A stretch of 64,000 nt of DNA from Rhyacophila brunnea (lineage: Eukaryota > Arthropoda > Insecta > Trichoptera > Rhyacophilidae): contig JAGYXB010001959.1 of the NCBI GenBank assembly GCA_022495005.1, forward strand, positions 248,001 to 312,000, given 5' to 3'. Within the stretch, counting starts at the first letter, position 1, and every line of letters begins with the position of its first letter. The notes beneath the pieces were generated by a model. It saw only the letters and a program-made list of their open reading frames with translations. It had not been told where the DNA came from and made no database searches. A program made the translations under genes and the position numbers. Positions 22,733 through 33,673 of the stretch are shown here, piece by piece.

Positions 22733-22987
22733 GTTTTTACTTCCATGTCAAGAAAGATAGCAGCACTCCAAAGTGTCTTAGTACAGTCAAATGTACATAA
22801 AGTGCCGATAGCTATAATCAGTAAAATATTTTTCATCGCCTGTGTTGTGTACAAAAAGTTTCCTGAGAGATTTTCAACTTCTAGTCGAATGACTTCTGAA
22901 ATGGCTCAAGTGAAGTACCTAGTGATGTTTACCAAATCGGCGAAGGAAAAATTTAATTCGGAAAGTTATTTTTTATTGTCGTTATAA
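22733..22987 (+). CDS. Unidentified exon-like ORF
   Basis: After a strong pyrimidine-AG (TTGGCCTTGTTTATTCAG) an open frame reads VFTSMSRKIAALQSVLVQSN and on through AQVKYLVMFTKSAKEKFNSE to TAA, 84 codons. Composition looks protein-like, but I do not recognise a family and see no convincing partner exon. It could be a terminal exon of a small gene or a chance ORF. Confidence 0.2.
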   Translation, partial: VFTSMSRKIAALQSVLVQSNVHKVPIAIISKIFFIACVVYKKFPERFSTSSRMTSEMAQVKYLVMFTKSAKEKFNSESYFLLSL

Positions 22988-23204
22988 CAGGAAATCTCTT
23001 TACAATATCTTTATTAAAAAAGTTAGTCTCTTTCATTGTACTTTTATGTAAGGGGCTAGACAGATCAGTCTACTCCAGTGATGCACAACACGACATTACA
23101 TTTCATGAGGCGACTTCATAAAATAAATATTGATATTATTATTTTGTCGTTCTTATTTTTACACTTACATGTACTTTTATTGAAAACTTGTTCCATGAAC
23201 ACTA

Positions 23205-23365
23205 AATAAAGTATATGGTGGCGCTTTTAGCAGTAGACTGTAATTTGACGGTAATGGTGGTTGGTGGATTACGGTTCTAGGGGGGGGGGGGGTAGCACAG
23301 GACAGGAGCCTGGGTGTCTGTGATTGTTCAAAAATTACTAACAACCACCTTGTACGAAAAAGCAA
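23205..23365. repeat. Dispersed repeat piece with G14 run
   Basis: AGCAGTAGACTGTAATTTGA followed by a TGGTGG...GATCTAGGGGG-like block recurs at 42390-42450. Next to it is a run of about 14 G (23279-23292), and ACAACCACCTTGTACGAAAAAGCAAGG, shared with 21400-21430. Class unknown. Confidence 0.45.
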
Positions 23366-24868
23366 GGACTTGGTTATTATTAATTCTAAAAAAAATAATA
23401 TATGGAAACTTGTAAAGATGTTATGCAGTATGCTCCGGCCTGTGAAAAAGGCTTGGGACGCCGATCCGGCATGCTCTGGGCCCACAACACAACTGTTGAT
23501 GTGGCTAATCAATAAGTATTTGTGTTTCAGAATAATATTATCCGGACCCACACATTTAGAAAATACTGATAATTAATAATAGATTGTGCTTCACTGGTTT
23601 ACCCACTCGTACGAAAGTGAAAAAAATATATCAACTCAGTTCGAAAATACTTTATTAGATTGTGTGTGCAGTGTGTGTTTGATACAGAGAAAGGGCTCAG
23701 GGGCTTGGGCGAATAGCTGACAACACTATTCACAGTAAGAATTCGTTCGCAAAACGAGGAAAATCTATTATATATTTTACATTTCAAGTTAACATAGCAA
23801 TTGTATTGAATTAATGTTGGTAAATGACCATTTGGCTTGGCAACTAGTTGCCGATATACTGGAAAAAATCTCAATGCGAATATTACCTGATTGTTAATAA
23901 TTCTTGTACTAGTAGATATGTAGAATGCTATCAAATTGATAAGACGATCAGTTTTCAGTTGAAAATTTGACAGCACCTACAAAACCATTGTTATAACTTT
24001 CAATCAAACAGTTGTATGTATAAGATACAACATTTTCACCATTGGCGTGCGCAGGATTTCCCGCCACCGGGGAAAAAATACCAAGTGGGCGCAAGGAAAG
24101 ATTCATCTATATATTATTTTCTTTACCAATATAATATTGTCATCCGTGTTGCCATCTTTTCTATACTTATTGATTTTAGTAAAAAATATATTTCGTATTG
24201 GATCTTTCAAAATTATAGTATTTTCAGTATACTTGTAATACATACTATGTCTTACAATTTTACATTTTTCGCGGAATCAAAATTCGGCACTTTAGGACGA
24301 AAAAACAAGTGTTTAGCGAGTTTCGTATCTATGGTATTGGATACATGGATACAAGATAGCACATTCGTAACCGAATAGCGTATAAATAGCAAAGACACTA
24401 ATTAATAACACACAATCCAACAGATAAAAGATGGTTCAATACGTATTATCTGAAAATACTTGTTGTTAATCTTTATTGTTTATGTCAGTGGAATATATAT
24501 TAACTTGTGTTTGGTATCTTTTGTAAAGTAGAGAAAAATGAGATACTTTTATTTGGTCCTGAGGGGTCGAAGTAAATAAAAGTATGATAATTATAGCTTT
24601 CAACTCTAAATTGTCAAACACTCAAAATTAAATGTTTTATTCGCTCAAAATTAATGTACCTAAGTTGGTTGTCTTTTAGTACCTACACATTTAAATTATT
24701 TTAATATTTACCGATAAAAAATCGTTATTTATCAGTTGTAGGTAAAATAACAAAAATCTGTCACGTGGACGAGAAGCACTATGTTCGAGAGCCAAGACCG
24801 TTCACAATTACTGGCGAGACATTTAAATTTTATAAAATTTAACGAACTTTGATTCTTCTTCCACGGTG

Positions 24869-25175
24869 CTACATCCCGGGATGGGATTTGGCCTCCTCCA
24901 CAACCGTTCTCCACTCACTCCGGTCTCTCGCCACACTTCTCCAGTTACCGGGTCTTCTTATATGAAGCCAGTTCTTTTCTACGGCGTCAACCCATCTCCT
25001 TCTTGGACGGCCTCTGGGTCTCTTCCGTTGGGGTAGCCACTTTGTCATGATCCTTGGCACTCTAACTTCAGGCATTCTCTCCTCATGTCCCGCCCATAGT
25101 AGTCTTTGGGACTTAGAGTATCTTATGATTGTTTGCTGTTTAATCAGGTCTTCCAACTCGTGGTTCATTTTTATT
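24869..25175 (-). mobile_element. LINE reverse-transcriptase C-terminal tail
   Basis: Minus-strand frame: LLWAGHEERMPEVRVPRIM, then KRPRGRPRRRWVDAVEKNWL and WRSVARDRSEWRTVVEEAKS. This is the basic C-terminal tail of RTE/CR1-type LINE polymerases ('WAGHV.RM...GRPRRRW.D.V...DR..WR..V..A'). Only about 100 residues remain. Confidence 0.8.
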
Positions 25176-25439
25176 CTGTGTTCGCATTTTTCAACGTGGG
25201 TTCAAAGATTTTTTGGAGTTATTCAATGCATCGGTTTAAACCTCACCGATGAAATGTCATGATGGTAATATTAATATCTGTACCTCAGAGGCAGACAGAT
25301 GAGACTTCATTTTTAGGGAAAATGAGTTTTTTTAAGAATCGTCATGCTAAAGGCTTTATTTATTAGAGCCAGAGAGATGCAAGTCCTAGTTGCTATATGG
25401 CGTAGCATAAAGATGCAAATGCCATACATACCTTAGAAG

Positions 25440-27035
25440 CAGAATGATGCAATGCATGAAATTCTCTCAAACCGTCTGCAATATGTACTAGACGAGAACC
25501 AGCCAGGAAAACAAGCTTTGGAGGAGGATACAGCACTATGGACCATATCCAAGTCATCAGAGAAATCAGAGCGGTAACAGAAATAAAAGCTGCCGCTATC
25601 CATGGGTTTTATAGACTATGAGAAAGCGTTCGATTCCATAAAGAAATTTCCAATACTCGATGCACTCAGAAATCAAGGAATCCCCGGGAGCTATATAAAT
25701 ATTTTCAATAATAATATACAGTAGCGCAACAACATCTCAATAAACCATCGCGCATTTCCTATCAGCAAAGGAGTCCGATAAGGTGATACAATCTCACCTA
25801 AACTATTTACAGCTACCCTTGAAGACTTATTCAGGCAACTTGACTGGAATTACAAGGGTCCCCATAAACGGAGAATACGTGAGTCATCTGCGCTTTGCCG
25901 ATGACAATACACAGTAGTTTGCAAGACTCAGAAGACCTCCAAAGCAGAATGCGGGAACTCGCTGAATTAAGCAACAAAGTAGGCTTGAAAATAAATGTCT
26001 CTATCAAAGAAGAAAGTCATGTTCAACTGCTTTGCGGGCCAAAAAGAGATCCTCATCAATGGCATTCAGCTCGAACAGGTGAAAAACTACATTTATCTGG
26101 CACAACAACTGTCTATAGATGGATGTATATTTGATGAAATTGTTCGCAGAGTGAAGCTAGGCTGGAGTGCTTTTGGCCGCCTGAATAATTTCTTCAAAAA
26201 TGACGTCCCACTGTGCCTAAAGCGCAAAGTGTTCAACCAGTGTGTGCTTCCCGTATTCACATGCGTGTGAAACATTGACCCTAAGTAAAAGAGAGATCCA
26301 GAAACTTATAGTAGCACAACGTGATATGAAAAGGTGCATGCTGGGCATAACGTAAAAGGACAAAAGAGGAATGAGTCGATAAGCGAACAGACAAGGATTT
26401 ATGATGTGATAGAGTTTGCTAAAAACCTCAGATGGAAATGGGCTGGACACATAGCTCGAAGAAAGGACAATCGTTGGACAAATTTAGGCCCCCTACCTAT
26501 CGCTAACGATAAAGGCAGTGTGACGCTCGACAGTAGCGTTTTCCAAATGGTGTACGCGGTAAAACTAATGTTTATGTTGTAGTGTTTTTTGTATACTTTA
26601 ATACATACTTTTGAATTATGGAGTTGTCGAGTATCGATACACAATGAAAAATTGTATCGTACAACCACATTATTTTAAATAACATTATAGAAGAAAAATA
26701 GCGCAACGGGGGACTTTTTTTACTATCAGAGAGAATTTGTGATGTGTGTATATCTCACTTATCTGGTCGACTCGCCACACCGGGCCCCTCCTGAGCCCGG
26801 GCCTCCAGGCTAGAGCTCTATCAGCCCCCCCCTTTGTGGGGGCCATGTCCAGTGGTATCCAAGAGGTACAAAACGTCCGCAAGGTAGATCTAGAGGCCGC
26901 TGGATTGATGAAATGATAAAGTTCTGCGGAAGTACTTGGCAACGCAATGCACAGGAACGAGAGAAGTGGAATCAGCTTGGAGATTAGCGAGGCCTTCATC
27001 CAGCAGTGAATAGATTCAGGCTGATGATGATGATG
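25440..27035 (+). mobile_element. RTE-like LINE, degenerate, with nested MITE
   Basis: Broken plus-strand frames show reverse transcriptase order: a TMDHIQVIREI segment (about 25540), FIDYEKAFDSI (about 25610), a GVR.GDTISPKLF relic, LRFADD (about 25890), ILINGIQLEQVKNYIYL, LGWSAFGRLNNFFKNDVPLC, LKRKVFNQCVLPVFT, then WAGHIARRKDNRWTN and the GGCTGATGATGATGATGATG 3' tail. YADD is changed to FADD. It has frameshifts and stops, so it is inactive. A MITE (26477-26847) interrupts the tail domain. Confidence 0.85.
26477..26847. mobile_element. CATGGCCCCCAC-family MITE inside the LINE
   Basis: The right end, TTTGTGGGGGCCATG with GAGCTCTATCAGCC before it, and the ATATCTCACTTATCTGGTC block match 33814-34224. 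The left end begins near GGCCCCCTACCTATCGC and lacks the outermost 50 bp of the sister copy. The interrupted LINE reading resumes at TCCAGTGGTATCC. Confidence 0.65.
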
Positions 27036-27930
27036 ATGACATAATAAAATTTAATTTATTAAATTTAATTATACCTATAATTTTTTTAAAGTCATGAATT
27101 GTTTTATTTTGGCTAGGTAAATAAGATACAAATCCACATTAACAAAATATCTTTAAAGGCAGAAGGATACAAATCCACACTACGTTTTTTACTTTATTTT
27201 TTTAGATATAAAATTGTATATTATTTATTCCTTTCTTACATATTCCAGAAGTACTTTAATTGAATTAAAATACTAAAAATAATGATCATTCTATGTATAT
27301 TTTCTTGGAAGTTATGAGTATTCGTTTAAAATAAAAGTTGTTTTTTGGCTCTCCTGAACAATTGGGTATTTGACACTTGCATCCGTCTGCCTCCGAGGTA
27401 CAGATATTATTACGACTGATCATAGAATATCAACATATTTCCAATAGTCATCATAGGATATCGAAGGTTATGTTAGTACAGTTATAAAGAACAACATTTT
27501 TGTATTAAAGTTTTACTAAATTAGACACAACTGTGGGTACTACACGGATCTTCAGACAGAGTGTACTTTTAAGTTAGCATCTTAAGTTTGTTTTAATACC
27601 CTACCATCCAGCATGACTTGGCAGGAAATCATTAATTTAAAACTACAATGTATCTTGCAACATAATATTGTTAAAATTACAAAACAAGTGATTTATTTGA
27701 GTCAATCAAATTTCAACAGAAAGCTAATTTAGCAAAATAATAAAATAATTTAATGAATCAATAATATCGCAAATTAAGAAATAATGCTATGTAAGTTTGC
27801 TATGATATGCACAAAAGTTGTTTGTATGAAAATCAATCTTAATCAAAATAATTGTTCAAATTAAAATCAATTGTTTATAATTTACGAAAGAATCATGCAT
27901 TGCACAATAAACTTCATAAGTATGACTATC
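27036..27930. other. Intergenic, nothing recognised
   Basis: AT-rich sequence without a gene or delimitable repeat. A GCAGAAGGATACAAATCC phrase echoes sequence near 25430, suggesting old repeat material. Confidence 0.4.
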
Positions 27931-28321
27931 AAAATATTCAAGTAGTTGAGAGCAGCGTTTCCTTTATCTCAATTCAATATAAAAACCAAGGGGGCGGATG
28001 ATCAAAATAACACAAGTACTAACGCCGTTCTAACCTACAGTCGCATCTACGATCTCACGATTGGTAATTTTTCTCGCAACACATTGTTGTGGTTGTTTGT
28101 TGTGGTATGTTTGGCGTGTAGGGCACCGGGGCAAGCCCCATATCCCTTTCGTCTGTATGATGGCATGTGATGGAAGTCTCCTCCCTTGCGGGTTTTTCTG
28201 TGTTGTCTGCATCTTGGCTTGTTGGTTAGAATTGAATTATGTTTCTTTTTCTTCTTTCTTCTTTCTTCTTTCTTCACTCTTGTCGGCGCTCGTTCGTTTC
28301 TATCTATACTTTGGTGTGGAT

Positions 28322-29158
28322 CTAGGTCCTTTTGCTGGTTAATCTTTTCATGAGTTCGTTGGCGATATCGATGGCGTTCTTGAGCGCCATCAGCGCTTCA
28401 TTGATTTGGTCTGGCTCCGAGGTTCTGGTGGTGGTATTCATCCAAGCTGGTCTGAATGTGTTTTGCGGTTCTTCGCGTTGTCTGGGCTGTTGTTGGAATT
28501 GCTTGTTGGCGTTTGTAAACGCATATCTGGCGTGTTTGGGGTGCCTTGGGCAACCTCTGTAGTTGGCCGGGTGTGGGCCACCACAGTTGGCGCATTTGGC
28601 TGGATCGGTCGTATTCTTCTTCTTGCAGTCCAAGGTGAGGTGTTTGCCGGCACATCGGACGCACATCGGAGTTGCGTGGCAGCAGGAGGCGGAGTGGGCA
28701 AAGCCTTGGCAGCGATGACACTGTCCATCCGCCGTTCTTCTGCGTAGCGGCTCCACCTGGATGGATAATCCGAAGATGGAGGTGAGTTTGAAAATGTTTA
28801 TGTCGCCGCTCTTCTCGACGTCGAGGAGAATCAGCGGGATCTGTCTCTTCTGGCTCCCTTGGGTCATCCTGAAGGCGTTCTTGATCGGGTATCCCAGTGC
28901 AATGAGTTCACTGCGAATTTCTTCGGCAGTCGTCTTTTCAGGGATACCTCTGATCACTATCTTTAGTGGTTTTTCCTCTTGGAGGTTGTATGAATGGTAT
29001 TCTGTCTTGTCTGCGTCCAGGATCCGTACTGCTAGCCTGTAGGAGTCTGAGTCTGGCAGGGTGAGTAGGATTCCTACCTTGATATTTTTCGCATCAGAAA
29101 TAGTGACACCAGCCTCTTTCAGCTTAGCCATTGTATTCCTGAATACTTTTTTTATCAT
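28322..29158 (-). pseudogene. Jockey-type LINE ORF1, C-terminal part with CCHC knuckles
   Basis: A 278-residue frame. It contains KIVIRGIPEKTTAEEIRSEL, an RRM-like/PRE_C2HC region, IFGLSIQVEPLRRR, and three zinc knuckles: CHRCQGFAHSASCCH, CVRCAGKHLTLDC and CANCGGPHPANYRGC. This is the nucleic-acid-binding ORF1 (Gag-like) protein of jockey-clade retrotransposons. Its upstream half is in the neighbouring frame (29124-30053); the two were one ORF before a one-base change in an A7 run on the minus strand at 29148-29154. No ORF2 follows. Confidence 0.88.
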
Positions 29159-30053
29159 GCAGGATGATCGGCGGGATTTTTTTCGGTCTGTCTGTTTTTT
29201 TGTTATTTGTTGGTTCTGCCGTTTTGAGGATTGACATGTCTGGCTTTTTCGGTGTCAGTTTAGCTGGTTTTTTTGCAATTTTGAGATCGGGGCTTTCGGT
29301 AGCTAGGCGTTTGCTAGCTCTCCTGATCTTTCTTCTTTCTTTTTCTTCGTCTTCTTCTCGTTCGAAGCGATCGTTGACGGCTTTGAGTTTTTGATAGTAG
29401 TATTCGTCCTTGCTCATCTTGTTCTTGGCTGCGGCTGCGTCTATTTTGGCTGCAGCTGCGTATGTTTTTGGTGTATCTTTTCTGAGGCTGGGAGTTGATG
29501 GCCCCACTGGAGTGGTGTCCATCTTTTCGGAGCTGGTCGTGGTTTTGGCGGTGCTGGTCGTAGTTATGGCGGTGGATGTTGAAGGTACGGCTGGGGCCGG
29601 GGCTTTGGGGGTAGCCTCAGCGGGGGCCTGGGCGGGTATATCAGCTTCCGTAGTCTGGGATTCATCATTAAAGTAGTCGGAGTCATCGATGTCCAGGCCT
29701 TCGTAATCAGCGTCGTCCTCCGTGTCGGCGTGATCAGAGGCCACCAGCTTGATGGCTTCGATTTCCTCCAAGACTCTCTGCATGTTGGATTTTTTCTTCT
29801 TTGTTCTCTCCGGCTTATTTTTCTGCTTTTGGAGATCTGGCAGTGACTCGTGTGGCGGAATCCCATAAGCGATGGTGAGAAAGCCGTAGATATAGGCAAA
29901 ATCTGCCGCTCTCAGCTTCCTCTTCAGCGCATGGATCTGCGTCAGATCGGTTTTGAAGTTGTCATCGATCTGTGCATGTGAGTCCGGATTCAGTAAACCG
30001 TCGAGCGATGGTATCTTGCTCATCTTGGTTTGCTTTGTCCAACTTCGGCGCAA
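29124..30053 (-). pseudogene. Jockey-type LINE ORF1, N-terminal part
   Basis: A 309-residue frame starting MRRSWTKQTKMSKIPSLDG. The middle is acidic then low-complexity (APAPAVPSTSTAITTTSTAK), followed by a highly charged coiled region (FEREEDEEKERRKIRRASKR) and DRPKKIPPIILHD. The PPI..H motif normally leads directly into the RRM-like domain, which here continues in the other frame. The low-complexity linker is usual in ORF1 proteins of this clade. Confidence 0.85.
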
Positions 30054-30360
30054 GTATCGGTAACACTATCTGTATGTGTTGCTCTGCTCGCCGCTATGAA
30101 GGCTTCAGAGAAGTTCCAATTCACTCGGCCGTCGATAATTATCTCAAAAAAGACAATCAGAGGCGGCAGAAGTTCATTAGATGTCCTCCAGATGGGCGAT
30201 GATAACGGCGCTGCAGCATCCAAAGGTGGCGGACTGGATCGGCGATAGTGGCGGGATTATTTCAACGAAGGTGGCAGCTTCGTATTGAAATCAATCGGCG
30301 AAGGTGGCGGAGCAAGATGGCGGAGTTATTCCAATCGAGAAAGGTGGCGGAGGTGGCGGA
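30054..30360 (-). promoter_or_regulatory. Putative LINE 5' UTR with repeated GGTGGCGG units
   Basis: Immediately upstream of ORF1 the plus strand shows repeated AAGGTGGCGGA-like words (about 30222-30360) and one AAGATGGCGGA at 30312. AAGATGGCGG is the known YY1 core found in vertebrate L1 5' UTRs. LINE promoters lie inside the 5' UTR, so an internal promoter is plausible. This is inference from motif and position; the true 5' end is not visible. Confidence 0.4.
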
Positions 30361-31807
30361 ATTCGTATCGAATTTTCTTTGTGTCGAAATTCGGATCGGA
30401 ATTATTTGTAATCGAAATGTCTTGAAAGCGTTAATAAAATCGAATCTGTATCGATATTATTACTCGTATCGGAGCTTGAGGTATGCGATCGCGGTGAGTG
30501 CCAGTCTGCGAATGTCGCAACACATCTACATAATTATTAATTATAAAATTCTTTAATCTAATTGTACGAATCTGTATTAACGATTGTATCTTTTTGATGG
30601 TTAAGGGAAATAAACTGGGACTACTTTATCACGCACAAATCCTTCTACTCATTGGAACCTACCTACCCCATCTCACTCCATCCCTTACCTCAAAACTATT
30701 CAGCAAGGATTACGTAAAGGGCAAAGCTAATATCACTCCCCTCCATTTTGGTATGAGAATTTCTCAACTGTCACTTTTATTTTTAGTTTCTGGTTTATCG
30801 TCTGCGTTTTAGGATTTGGAGGTAGATAATTGACACACCGGAATTGTGATGGAAGCGGCGAGTTTATTTACGTTTATTATACTATATGGTTACATTTTTT
30901 AATAATTTAATTCTACGGAGGGCGAAATGTACGCGTTCGCGATTTTGCTGCTTGTCGCGATCTGCGCGCCATCTTGAAATTCATTCCCAACGGTCTTTTT
31001 TCTTGGGCGACGTTGCATATCTCCAACGGTCAAAGTTATGGCATTGTTGCCAGCAGATATTCAACATTATTTATTTTCGTAATCAGCGCTTTATTATTTG
31101 CTGGCTTCGATACCGATTCGGGCCTCTTCAGATACACAAAGACATCCCCAAATGGGGACCATACGGGGGTGTCACACTAACTACATTGGAATATTAACGG
31201 GATAATTAATATTTAAAATACGTTGTCAATAACGTATGGTGGAGTTTAAATAACCAAGTACCAACAGACCTTTTCTAATTTTTCAATGCTTATATAGAAT
31301 GATTTTTTTTCGAAAATAGTGGCGTCTACGAATATATACGCTAGGGGTGATTTGGACCCTGACCCCTCGCCGTATACGCCACTGGTGTTCATTTATAATA
31401 GTGAACTGGAACGATGTCACTCAAAATCGAATGATATATTAGTGAGATACGCAGGATGTGTCCTCAAACTGCCACATAATCTATCACTCCATCGTATCGT
31501 GTCGCTCAGGTGACCAGCTCTAGGAATGTGATAGAAATATAACCCAACACATGTGTTGTCAATATAATTATAGTATATTAAAACATTTTAAGATACGAGT
31601 AGTTAGTACAACTGATAGTAGGTGTTACCGGAAAATTTATAGAGATCATTGGTCTGTGGCATAGCTAAAAAATATGCAGTTTTGCATAAAAGCATGAATT
31701 TTCTGCATGGTGAAGCCGCTTAAAAATTTACCCAGAAGCCGCCAATTTCCGAAATGGCGGAGAAAAAAAAATCGATTGTAATTATTATCAGATTTGATTG
31801 ATTTTCA
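30361..31807. other. Intergenic, no gene recognised
   Basis: Mixed AT-rich sequence. Open frames here (for example 30886-31197) show no family pattern. A CCCCAAATGGGGACCATACGGGGGTGTC piece near 31150 looks like the end of an old element, but no partner end was found. Confidence 0.4.
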
Positions 31808-32188
31808 GTTTAGGAAAAAGGGCGTAACCCTCGATTTTTCGAAAAGTGCTTTTATTAGGTATTAACAATGTATACAACTAAATACACGATCTGTAAAAAG
31901 GAAGTAAGCCGCAAATGCTGATTTATTATCTAAATTCAGATTTTAATTGAGCTTTAATTAAGTTTTCATTTAGGGAAAAAAGCATTTAATCTCAATTTTA
32001 ATGATTTTTCTGTAATAACTTCTTTAATTATTAGTAGATCGAAAATATATTACACCAAATCATCAATCATCATGAACCCAATGTCTGTGCCTATTTTTTT
32101 ATTAATATTAAACCAAAATCATTCAAAAACACTTTTTTGCCTCTCCTGTAAAATTTGTTCTATGTGGGTTACGCCCTTTTTCCTAAAC
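31808..32188. mobile_element. MITE with 23-bp inverted ends
   Basis: GTTTAGGAAAAAGGGCGTAA at the left is the inverse of TTACGCCCTTTTTCCTAAAC at the right, 381 bp apart. The interior is AT-rich and noncoding. No clear target duplication. Confidence 0.75.
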
Positions 32189-32577
32189 ACGATCGACATA
32201 TTGTATTGTATGGTGCTGAATACTAATTTGAAGTTTAATCAATCGTCAGATTCAGTAGCTCTTTTAGCCGAGTCTAACAAAGCCAAAAATACGACTGTCT
32301 GTCACCTAATTATAATTGTCTGTTCCCTGAGACATTTGGACCCAGAGGACCATTTGCTTTGAAGACCTGGCTGACATCGGCCATCGCTTGACTGGTAAAA
32401 AAGGTGAGTGCCGTTCAACTGAGTAGGTACCCGAGACAGCGAATAAGTATATACATTCAAAGAGGTAATGCAGTCGCTGTTTAGGCATCCAGAAGACTGA
32501 AGTAGGTATTTTATATGCTCGGGGAAACCTAGTAAGTATATCAATAGTTTTATCAGTTTATTGGTTTATATATATAC

Positions 32578-32956
32578 GCACCCGGGGAATAATAGTGCCA
32601 CAACTCGAAAAAATTGTTTTTGCAGGAGAGCAGTTTGAACATTTTATTTTGGTGTGTTAAATCAGTTATTTTTTTAATTTACTCTATAATAGCGTAAAAT
32701 TGGCACACTTGAGTCATCTCATTTTGAATGTTATCCGCAATAATAATGGCACAATGATCATTGTGCCACTATTTCTGCTTGAATTCAAGTAAAATATTAT
32801 AATATGATAATGAAAAAAATGCTTTTAAGGCCACCATTATATTTTAAAGAATTATGCCGCTATTTGTGCGGATAGAAATGATATCTTGGAACATTTCTGC
32901 ATACTTAACTAAAAAATGACAAATTTGGACTTGTGCCACTATTATTCCGCGGGTGC
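32578..32956. mobile_element. MITE, GCACCCGSGGAATAATAGTG family
   Basis: GCACCCGGGGAATAATAGTG at the left and CACTATTATTCCGCGGGTGC at the right form inverted ends 379 bp apart. An inner palindrome GGCACAATGATCATTGTGCC lies at about 32748. Noncoding. Confidence 0.8.
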
Positions 32957-33673
32957 AATATGGACTTTTACACCCTTAATCACTTATTTTATTTACCCTT
33001 TTATTATTATTATTTTTTCTCTGTAATATAATATTATGTTACTGTTTGTTTGCAATATAAATTAATGTTCTTTTAGTAAATGTCCATAAATTCAAATTTT
33101 GATGGGAAACTATAACTATTGATATCTAGTGAATTAAACAATTTTTTTAAAAGTTAATTCTTACATTTTTCAATTGAAAGCTTATTAAATACCAATATGG
33201 CGGATATAATTAAAATTTCGATGATTGATTAAACCAACACATGTCATTTTACAACGTTTTTATTAGCTGGTATTCTTGTTTGTCCAGTACAAATCTTCCA
33301 ATCGATTTTTAACTAACTTCCCGACTAGCTAGACATTTGAAACTTTTAGAATATATCAGAACACTATGCCAATGCATTATTTTTAATACTTTTAGCCATC
33401 TTTAAGTAGAATTGAATTCATTTTCAGTTAATTCTGTTTTGTATGAAAAGTTATTTCGGAAGAAATCCGTAATCCAATCCACTATTATTGGTTCCTAAGG
33501 GGGTGGTCCTAGCAACTAAATTATTAATATATACGTGCGTTAATATGGAAATCAATATAACATGTCAAAATAACATTTTAGTATTATTTATATCAAGTAC
33601 AAAATTTTTTGATCGTTTAAGCTAGTCAAGTCAAGTTTATATGATTCAACAGAAAATTTAAAAACGTTGTAGG

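Noticed and set aside
19314..22987. Two-exon model joining MASQTLVIW (19314-19340, donor GTAAGT) to the ORF at 22733 in phase 0
   Set aside because: The first piece is nine codons and lies inside the hAT-like element 18256-19860; phase agreement alone is weak.
28406..28747. Overlapping plus-strand ORFs in the zinc-knuckle region
   Set aside because: Shadow of the minus-strand CCHC coding sequence.
29410..29676. Hydrophobic plus-strand ORF (Val/Ala-rich)
   Set aside because: It is the antisense of the Ala/Thr/Pro-rich linker of LINE ORF1, which explains both the open frame and its composition.
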